Assembly (NCBI GenBank): GCA_003170575.1
Contig: PMZB01000006.1
Location: forward strand, 1 to 9,782
Source: Chlamydiia bacterium
Lineage (GTDB): Bacteria > Chlamydiota > Chlamydiia > Chlamydiales > FEN-1388
Direction of reading: 5' to 3'
Length of the DNA stretch: 9,782 bases
The notes under the pieces were generated by a model. That model was not told the DNA's origin. It saw nothing but the letters and a program-made list of their open reading frames with translations, and did not search any database. The first letter of the stretch is position 1. Each line of letters begins with the position of its first letter. Position numbers and translations under genes: made by a program. Of the stretch, positions 4,507 through 9,782 are shown in pieces.

Positions 4507-6804
4507 TCAAGCATCGCTGGAAGACTGAATTTTCTCTTCTATTTTTTTGAGCAACTCTTTCTTTTCTTCGGGTGAGAAGGGAGAGTCGTCCTGGCGGATC
4601 TTTGCTTCTATCTGACGAAGCACTGATGGATCTGGTTTTCCCTCCCTCAGGTAAGCGAGCAGAGTTTTTTCCCGCGCAAACTTAGTAAAGCCTTTATAGA
4701 TCGATCGGCACGCCCTCTGTCGGTCGGTTCCAGGCGCCTCTAGAACTTGCATACATATAAGGAGAAGTTCGAGCAGAGAGGATTCGAGATTAGCCCAGGA
4801 GCAATTGCCCACTTTTTGTGGATGTTGACGAATCTTGCTTATAATCTTGCACCTGAGTGCTCTAAGACTTGCATAAATCTTATCTATTGTTGAACACCTC
4901 ACAATTTGCAAAAAGGATTGCAGCTCGTTTTGCAACCCTGGATCAAATTCGAACTCTAAAATTCCAGGACTAGCCGCCTCTTCCCCTCCGCGATTACAGT
5001 AATACAGGTGATTGCGATACAAAATAAATCCTATAGTGTGATCAAAAGTACCTCCAGCAATAAGCACGGGCTCATTTTCACTCAACCTCACAAGTTCCTT
5101 AGGCAATTCGGCAGGGAGTAAGCAATCTACCGAACGATCAAGTATTTTCAGAATGGTCTCCCCCAGTGTTTGATATTCTGCACTCATTTGCTCATGAAGG
5201 AATTCCTGAAACAACTGACGCAATAGTTTTAGTGAGGAACTACGTAACCAGTTAGGTAAAGTAATGGTCCGAAATTGATGTGCTTTTTCATAATAGCACC
5301 TGCCTTCACCTTCAAGTGTCCAACTGTGAGCAACCGCTTTAAGAGTGTTTAGGACATTGGACCATCCCGGATCTGCTCCATGATCTAGCAAGCACTCTTG
5401 AATCGGCTTTCCTATCAATGGTGGACATACGTTTGCAAAATCTAAGGGAGTTATTCCTCCTTGATGAGGACGATTGGGATCAGCGCCCAATGAAAGCAAA
5501 AGCTCTACCAACTCTTTGTTGCCAGAAGGCAAAAGGTTGGTGATAAGAAAAGTTAAAGGTGTTACGCCATCACTTCTTTGTTGGTTCACATCAGCTCCCA
5601 AAGAGACCAACAACTTCACCATTTCTACCTTGTCCTTCAAGGAAAGATCAGTAGATATCAAGGTACTGATCAATGGAGTATTTCCCATTTTATCCGGCTG
5701 ATTGAGATGGGCGGGGTTCACTTGAGCGCCAAGCTGGACCAGCAATTTGATCAAACCAAAATCGTCGAAGAAGAGGGCTCTGTCCAAAGGGGTTTTGCCA
5801 GACGTATCAGGTTGATTGAGATCGGCAGGAGTCACTTGAGCGCCAAGCTGGATCAATACTTTGATTATGCCTTTCCTGCCAAGTCGAATAGCCTTGCGTA
5901 CAGGGGTTTCGCCCTTCTCACCCACCTGATTAACGTTAGCGCCCAGCGAAACCAATAATCTGATCTTGGCTTCATCGTCAGAAACCACAGCAAGAGAGAG
6001 GGGGCTATTACTGGTCATATCCGGCTGATTCACGTCATCGGATGTGAAGGAGGCATGTAGTGAAAGAAGCGTTTGTACCGTCTCGCTTCTACCCCTGAGC
6101 AGTGCCCAACGCAGGGGAGTTTCTCCTGAATCATCAGGCAGATTGACATCAGCACCTAAGGAAGCCAATAGTTTTACAGTTTCTGTACAGTTGGACCAAA
6201 CAGCATTGCCCAAAGGTCTGCCCCCCCACAATCCGAGTTGATTGACGTTGCCGCCTAATGCCACTAAGATTCTTACAAGCATATCTGCTTTGCTCGGCTC
6301 AATTTTGAGTCCTGCTGCCTCGCATAAGGGAAGGTCCTTATCTTTTGAAGCCGAATTGACATCAGAGCCTAGTCCAGCCAATGTTTTCACAATATCTTTG
6401 TCATTACCAAACACCGGTAGGATCTCCTTTGGATCTCCAGTACAGATCATTGTAAGGACAGCATGTACCATTTGAGCATGAAGCTCTGGATTGACTATTT
6501 TCATGTTTCGAAGTTCTTGGCAGGGGATGTTCAGAAAGGTTTGCAAAAGGGTAGAATATGAAGAGCTGCGCTTTTCAAACCCCTCTATCAGGGCTTTGAT
6601 GCTCATCTCGGTTGATTGTGCCAACCCTGATTTCACTCTTTCAACTGCCTCTTTGACAAACTGAGTCTTTTGCATCTCTGTTGACGCTGCAGGAGGAAGT
6701 TTAGATATATCAACAGGGATTGCCGCTTCTTTGGAACCAGATTGTGTCTTGTCTGGCTCACGTATAAAGCTCGAATCACCAGAGACTTGAGGAGGAACAT
6801 TCAT
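4507..6804 (-). CDS. ankyrin-repeat protein with C-terminal CE-clan-like cysteine peptidase/acetyltransferase region
   Basis: This is a 765-aa protein. Residues 1-45 are Ser/Pro-rich and probably disordered, and could carry a type III signal. About eight or nine ankyrin repeats run over about 140-480, with repeated G-A-[DNQ]-V-N and G-x-TPL signatures; three repeats have longer loops such as VTPADLNQPD. The C-terminal region (500-765) contains FDHTIGF with H589, LYYCNRGG with N604, and QKVGNCSWAN with Q663 and C668. The His-(Asn/Asp)-Gln-Cys order and spacing resemble CE-clan enzymes (Ulp1, adenovirus protease, YopJ, chlamydial ChlaDub types), but Q-x4-C is one residue shorter than the usual Q-x5-C. 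Deubiquitinase, deSUMOylase or acetyltransferase activity is inference. A charged helical tail ends the protein. It has no membrane segment or signal peptide. AGGT about 9 nt upstream is a modest SD for ATG 6804, and a promoter lies just before it. Confidence 0.85.
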   Translation of the reverse strand: MNVPPQVSGDSSFIREPDKTQSGSKEAAIPVDISKLPPAASTEMQKTQFVKEAVERVKSGLAQSTEMSIKALIEGFEKRSSSYSTLLQTFLNIPCQELRNMKIVNPELHAQMVHAVLTMICTGDPKEILPVFGNDKDIVKTLAGLGSDVNSASKDKDLPLCEAAGLKIEPSKADMLVRILVALGGNVNQLGLWGGRPLGNAVWSNCTETVKLLASLGADVNLPDDSGETPLRWALLRGRSETVQTLLSLHASFTSDDVNQPDMTSNSPLSLAVVSDDEAKIRLLVSLGANVNQVGEKGETPVRKAIRLGRKGIIKVLIQLGAQVTPADLNQPDTSGKTPLDRALFFDDFGLIKLLVQLGAQVNPAHLNQPDKMGNTPLISTLISTDLSLKDKVEMVKLLVSLGADVNQQRSDGVTPLTFLITNLLPSGNKELVELLLSLGADPNRPHQGGITPLDFANVCPPLIGKPIQECLLDHGADPGWSNVLNTLKAVAHSWTLEGEGRCYYEKAHQFRTITLPNWLRSSSLKLLRQLFQEFLHEQMSAEYQTLGETILKILDRSVDCLLPAELPKELVRLSENEPVLIAGGTFDHTIGFILYRNHLYYCNRGGEEAASPGILEFEFDPGLQNELQSFLQIVRCSTIDKIYASLRALRCKIISKIRQHPQKVGNCSWANLESSLLELLLICMQVLEAPGTDRQRACRSIYKGFTKFAREKTLLAYLREGKPDPSVLRQIEAKIRQDDSPFSPEEKKELLKKIEEKIQSSSDA
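5700..5874. repeat. near-identical ankyrin units, recent intragenic duplication
   Basis: The segments starting at about 5700 and 5815 are closely similar over some 55 nt, sharing the uninterrupted block CACTTGAGCGCCAAGCTGGA and close flanks. On the coding strand they encode the successive QLGAQVTPADLNQPD and QLGAQVNPAHLNQPD units. The nucleotide similarity is higher than among the other ankyrin repeats in the gene, pointing to a recent unit duplication or gene conversion. Confidence 0.65.
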
Positions 6805-6814
6805 GAAAATACCT

Positions 6815-6835
6815 GATAATGCTTACCTCATTATC
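6815..6835. promoter_or_regulatory. 7-bp inverted repeat overlapping -10 box and leader
   Basis: GATAATG (6815-6821) and CATTATC (6829-6835) form a perfect inverted repeat with a 7-nt spacer. On the - strand one arm contains the predicted -10 hexamer GATAAT and the other lies just upstream of the start of the ankyrin-repeat gene, near its Shine-Dalgarno. This would suit an operator for a dimeric repressor, but it could also be chance in AT-rich DNA. Confidence 0.3.
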
Positions 6836-6858
6836 GCAAATATTTTCTATACTTTAAA
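6830..6858 (-). promoter_or_regulatory. predicted promoter of the ankyrin-repeat gene
   Basis: On the - strand, TTTAAA (6853-6858, 4 of 6) is followed after 17 bp by GATAAT (6830-6835, 5 of 6). Transcription would begin about 18-20 nt before the ATG at 6804. The match was made by eye. The position between the upstream gene's stop and this ATG makes it plausible that the ankyrin gene is an independent transcription unit. Confidence 0.45.
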
Positions 6859-6860
6859 GA

Positions 6861-6885
6861 TTTATTTTTAATCGTTTAAAATAAA
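6861..6885. terminator. AT-rich imperfect hairpin after the 253-aa gene
   Basis: The arms 6861-6871 and 6875-6885 pair in 10 of 11 positions around a TCG loop. The stem is almost entirely A-T, and it lies 15 nt after the stop of the gene ending at 6901. It could act as a weak terminator separating that operon from the ankyrin gene; the low GC content makes this uncertain. Confidence 0.25.
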
Positions 6886-6900
6886 CTCAACAATTTCCAG

Positions 6901-7662
6901 TCATTTTGGTAAAAGTTTGTCCAAATCCACACTCATATAACCCTTTTCTTCAAGAGGCACCATTGATGAAAAAGAGCTGACTTCCACAGGATATGGCTCC
7001 TCACACCCCCTTTCTTTACCTAATGCAATCTGTGCTTGAAGCTGTTTTAAAATTTTCATAAATGCTTCCCCATCGAGAGCCGAATGCACAAATAAAGGCG
7101 GTTGACTAGGTGTGATTTTTGTGATTGCCACACCTAACAAGAAACCATTATGTACATCAGGCCATACTTCTGCATTGGGAAAATAGGTTTTAACCACTGA
7201 TGAAATCTCTTCGGGCGTACGCAGAAGATTATATGACGGTTTTTCTGAGATAGCCTTGAGAAGCCCTACAGGTTTGCGTGCAGTTGGTCCATAAAGTATT
7301 AAAGAAGTGCATTCAGCTGAGCGGCTTGGAGGTCCTGCCATAACTGTTTTATAAGCCATCTCGACATCACGTATCATCTCATCAAAAATAAGTGCCAGAG
7401 GTGCTGAGACCGATATCCGTTTTTTTTTTAAAGAAGTCGAAATGTATTGTAGCTGCTCTTCTATCTTTACGACACTAAGATCATCAGAAAGATTTAAAAT
7501 TCGAAGAGCATTGTCGTAAATTTGGGGGTCGAGACGTTTACCATGGAATTCTTTGAGCAATGAAGGTGCCGAAAAGCGCCCTGGTTCTGAAACAGTCCCC
7601 TGTCCTAAACTGGGCCCCAGCCTCTCCTGCACAAAAGAAACTATTTGAGAAAAAAAACTCAT
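6901..7662 (-). CDS. unknown 253-aa soluble protein, translationally coupled to the U-box gene
   Basis: This is a 253-aa protein beginning MSFFSQIVSF. Its ATG (7660-7662) overlaps the TGA (7659-7661) of the preceding gene as ATGA, so translational coupling is expected; an in-frame TTG five codons upstream is a less likely start. It has an amphipathic N-terminus, then mixed alpha/beta character with helical segments around 50-85 and 85-110 and beta-rich stretches around 115-125, 165-185 and 225-245. There is no signal peptide, membrane segment or obvious catalytic motif. I do not recognise the family. The overlap with the U-box/J-like gene and the upstream Clp-like gene suggests a shared complex or pathway, possibly as an adaptor, but that rests on context only. 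Confidence 0.75.
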   Translation of the reverse strand: MSFFSQIVSFVQERLGPSLGQGTVSEPGRFSAPSLLKEFHGKRLDPQIYDNALRILNLSDDLSVVKIEEQLQYISTSLKKKRISVSAPLALIFDEMIRDVEMAYKTVMAGPPSRSAECTSLILYGPTARKPVGLLKAISEKPSYNLLRTPEEISSVVKTYFPNAEVWPDVHNGFLLGVAITKITPSQPPLFVHSALDGEAFMKILKQLQAQIALGKERGCEEPYPVEVSSFSSMVPLEEKGYMSVDLDKLLPK

Positions 7663-9005
7663 TGTCTTTCTACCCAATTATTTTGCTGGTATATGAAATG
7701 CCTCGCTGCCCTAACGGCCATGTTAAGTATATCTCCATTCTGCTGGTAATAAGGCCCGAGGTCTCCCAGATGATCTCCAGCGACTCTCCGAAGCTGTTCT
7801 GCAAAAGCTACATGCACTTGTTCCTCAGTAGGATGTCCATCTCGAGGGAGGCCTAAAAGAGCATAGGCTTCATTTAAATCCCTAATCAGTATAACTTCAT
7901 TTTGTCCTGCCCCCCTTTCTTCCTTTATATCAGCACCCAATATGGCCACATCCACTAATACCTTTGCTGGACTACCTCCAGGTATACAACCAATTACAGC
8001 TGAAACTCCTTCTCCTACCGCCCGCCAAGGTTGCCCGTGTTCCCAACGATAGGCTGCAGCTACACAGCCATAGACAACACCAACTCCTGGAACTATTTTG
8101 TAAAACATAGGTTTCTTAAGCGCTTCTTTTACAGTTTTACTTAACAATGACGCCACTTTGAGACCAGTCACAACCCCAATTTTTGCTACACCTCCTACTA
8201 CAGGCACCATGGCCCCATCATGTTCTTGCAAAACAGCTATTTGATGATCGCGAATCACCATCATTAAACCATTAACTCGCTCTCTCTCATTCTGAAGTCG
8301 CAGTTGCTCCCCTTGATGCTGCTGTTGAGCAACAACTCCTTGCATTTCATTTCTCAATTGTTGGTTCGCTTCTCTTTCTCTTTGAATCGCAGCTCTTTCT
8401 GCTTGGATCGCAACTCTCGTTTGTTGCACCTGTTCCATTATAAGTTGCACATCTTCTAGATGACTTCGTTGCTCCTCCTTAAACCGCCGTAATCTTTCCT
8501 CCTCATCTCTATCAACGTCGAGATCGCCAATTGGATGCTCAGGCAGAACTGGACACATTCCTCCCTTCGCTTGCGCCCAAATGCGAGCTCGTTTGCCCTC
8601 TAATAAATGACCCTGGGGACATCTGACAGGATGTTTCAGGAAATGAAGGTTGAAGTATCTATCACACATCGGTATGGGATCTTGAAAACTATGTCTAGAA
8701 AGGCAAACAGCATCACCATTAATGATTAAATACTTTTTTGCTGCAATCCTTGCGCTTAACACTTCTTCTGGTTCAAGAGAAAATACAGCACAGAACGCAG
8801 GATTATTTCTCAAAAGGGTACGTATACAATCCCTAGCTCTTTCTACGATAGCAGGTGGTACCGGCCCTTCATTGGGACATCTAAGAAGGAATTTTCTCAT
8901 GTGCAGCCCTTCCCCCTCTCTATTCATAAGCTGGACATATGTATTCTGGTCTATTTGCAATTCTGGCACTACTCGAGGACCTGCAACTTGATCTATGGCT
9001 GCCAT
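7659..9005 (-). CDS. U-box / coiled-coil / degenerate J-like domain protein (putative E3 ligase effector)
   Basis: This is a 448-aa protein. Residues 1-105 are of unknown fold. A U-box-like segment follows (about 107-175): DPI (109-111), HPVRCPQGH (125-133), E136, W143, CP (151-152), PI (158-159). The spacings V-x4-GH, H-x9-W and W-x7-C match the U-box consensus exactly; the first loop is about five residues longer. U-boxes recruit E2~ubiquitin. A long Glu/Arg/Gln-rich coiled coil spans about 165-260. A Gly/Val/Ala-rich, moderately hydrophobic region (265-345) might associate with membranes. The C-terminus (about 378-438: AYALLGLPRDG, then AF-x7-AGD) resembles a J-domain whose HPD motif has become AGD, so canonical Hsp70 stimulation is unlikely. 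The SD AAGGAAGG is 5 nt before ATG 9005. It is 42 nt downstream of a Clp-type ATPase gene and overlaps the next gene by 3 nt, forming a likely operon. Confidence 0.75.
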   Translation of the reverse strand: MAAIDQVAGPRVVPELQIDQNTYVQLMNREGEGLHMRKFLLRCPNEGPVPPAIVERARDCIRTLLRNNPAFCAVFSLEPEEVLSARIAAKKYLIINGDAVCLSRHSFQDPIPMCDRYFNLHFLKHPVRCPQGHLLEGKRARIWAQAKGGMCPVLPEHPIGDLDVDRDEEERLRRFKEEQRSHLEDVQLIMEQVQQTRVAIQAERAAIQREREANQQLRNEMQGVVAQQQHQGEQLRLQNERERVNGLMMVIRDHQIAVLQEHDGAMVPVVGGVAKIGVVTGLKVASLLSKTVKEALKKPMFYKIVPGVGVVYGCVAAAYRWEHGQPWRAVGEGVSAVIGCIPGGSPAKVLVDVAILGADIKEERGAGQNEVILIRDLNEAYALLGLPRDGHPTEEQVHVAFAEQLRRVAGDHLGDLGPYYQQNGDILNMAVRAARHFIYQQNNWVERQ

Positions 9006-9047
9006 AACACCTTCCTTTATTTTACTAAATTTTAAAAAATATTTGAC

Positions 9048-9782
9048 TCAAGGCAACACAATTCGACAAAAATCTTCAACATAACAATTTAACTCCGAGA
9101 GAAAAACAGCAACATTGAGACAAAGACCCTGTTGAGGATGGACAATGAGAGTAATTTTTTTCGTTCTCAAATCACCCAATGACGCCTTTTTTGCATAAAT
9201 TTGCTGTTTTATTTGATCAAAATATTGCGCCACCCTTCGAATGTTAGTTCCATCTTCGTATAACTTATTTTCCAAGGCTTCTAGTACTGCTAGCTCATTT
9301 TCTACATTAACTTCCTTTACTGAAAATTCTTTCTTGAGTTGAGACAAAAATACCTTTAACTTTCCCTTAAGGAGCTGTCGATAGGGTTCACCTCTTGGAA
9401 TAGGTCTAAATGGGATGATTGTCACTCTGCCAAGAAATTCAGGGGCGAAATTATTTGGAGAATCAGAAACTCTACATTGCCGACTAAATTCTTGACGAAT
9501 TTGTTCCTCTGGTTCGCCATGACTGAAACATTCTAATAGAAATTCACTAAGAAAATTTGATGTGCAAACAAAAATACACCCCTTGAATTCATACCTATCT
9601 GTCTTATTTTCTGTCCCCTTACCAGGACAATAGGTATTGGAGAATTTTCCTGTATTCAAAAGGTTAAGTAATGAGTTTTTCACTATCGAGTGAGCTTTTT
9701 CAATTTCATCAAACAGAACGACCGAGTAGGGTCTTCTTCTAACTTTTTCAGTCAACTGACCACCTTCTTCATAACCGACATA
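9048..9782 (-). CDS. Clp/Hsp100-family AAA+ ATPase, C-terminal part (5' end outside window)
   Basis: This partial gene runs off the right edge; 244 residues are visible. The visible part starts in the second AAA+ module: GYEEGGQLTE pore/pre-Walker B segment (residues 3-12), Walker B VVLFDEIEKAH (21-31, with D25/E26), sensor 1 CTSN (73-76), and FAPEFLGR with the arginine finger R119. A small C-terminal subdomain follows, but the usual sensor-2 GAR is replaced by GTN (178-180). The region between Walker B and sensor 1 is unusually long and Cys/Lys-rich compared with ClpB or ClpC, and the C-terminal tail (about 205-244) is unlike those families. ClpB, ClpC and ClpA unfold or disaggregate proteins; this divergent homologue probably handles a dedicated substrate. 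It is the first visible gene of the likely operon with the U-box protein (42-nt gap). Confidence 0.85.
   Translation of the reverse strand, partial: YVGYEEGGQLTEKVRRRPYSVVLFDEIEKAHSIVKNSLLNLLNTGKFSNTYCPGKGTENKTDRYEFKGCIFVCTSNFLSEFLLECFSHGEPEEQIRQEFSRQCRVSDSPNNFAPEFLGRVTIIPFRPIPRGEPYRQLLKGKLKVFLSQLKKEFSVKEVNVENELAVLEALENKLYEDGTNIRRVAQYFDQIKQQIYAKKASLGDLRTKKITLIVHPQQGLCLNVAVFLSELNCYVEDFCRIVLP

Noticed and set aside
5578..5958. 126-codon + strand open frame opposite the ankyrin gene
   Set aside because: It arises from the antisense of repeated ankyrin units; the repeats explain its length and there is no ribosome site.
8615..8690. Zinc-finger RING domain in the U-box-like region (Cys114, Cys129, His133, Cys151)
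   Set aside because: There are too few Cys/His ligands and wrong spacing for a RING; the landmarks fit a metal-free U-box better.
9006..9047. Promoter between the Clp-like and U-box genes (TTGAGT with an AT-rich downstream region)
   Set aside because: No -10 hexamer sits at an acceptable spacing; cotranscription from upstream is simpler.

Overview
The window looks like accessory chromosome of a Chlamydiae-phylum bacterium, most likely an environmental or amoeba-associated 'chlamydia-like' organism. The main evidence is a plant/chlamydial-type enoyl-ACP reductase (fabI). It is surrounded by genes typical of obligate intracellular bacteria that manipulate eukaryotic hosts: Inc-like bilobed membrane proteins, an ankyrin-repeat protein, an ADP-ribosyltransferase, and a U-box protein. 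Genus cannot be settled from the sequence alone.

Left part, + strand (1-2000): a spacer with a possible 39-codon ORF; a secreted two-repeat protein (215-877); and two tandem paralogous small proteins with a chlamydial Inc-like two-helix hydrophobic hairpin (891-1508 and 1579-1983). The first paralog has a long proline-rich tail carrying two PSAP and four PPxY motifs, which are the short 'late domain' signals that recruit ESCRT/NEDD4 machinery in eukaryotes. A perfect 14-bp hairpin follows the first paralog and a decayed copy follows the second. Both hairpins have T-rich tracts on the minus-strand side.

Middle and right part, - strand (2036-9782): reading in the direction of transcription from the right edge, there is the C-terminal part of a divergent Clp/Hsp100 AAA+ ATPase (running off the window), a U-box + coiled-coil + degenerate J-like protein, a coupled unknown 253-aa protein (ATGA overlap), an ankyrin-repeat protein with a C-terminal His/Asn/Gln/Cys region resembling CE-clan cysteine peptidases, fabI, and a putative effector ending in an R-S-E ADP-ribosyltransferase domain. 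That last gene is split by a single in-frame amber codon (2645-2647): the frame is open on both sides, and the start of the ART fold lies between the amber codon and the next ATG.

Functional reading: apart from fabI (membrane lipid synthesis), the window is best seen as an effector/host-interaction island with possible activities in ubiquitylation (U-box), ubiquitin-like deconjugation or acetylation (CE-like region), ADP-ribosylation, and ESCRT/NEDD4 recruitment (late-domain mimic). These roles are inferred from motifs only. No tRNA, rRNA, CRISPR array, insertion sequence or origin was recognised.
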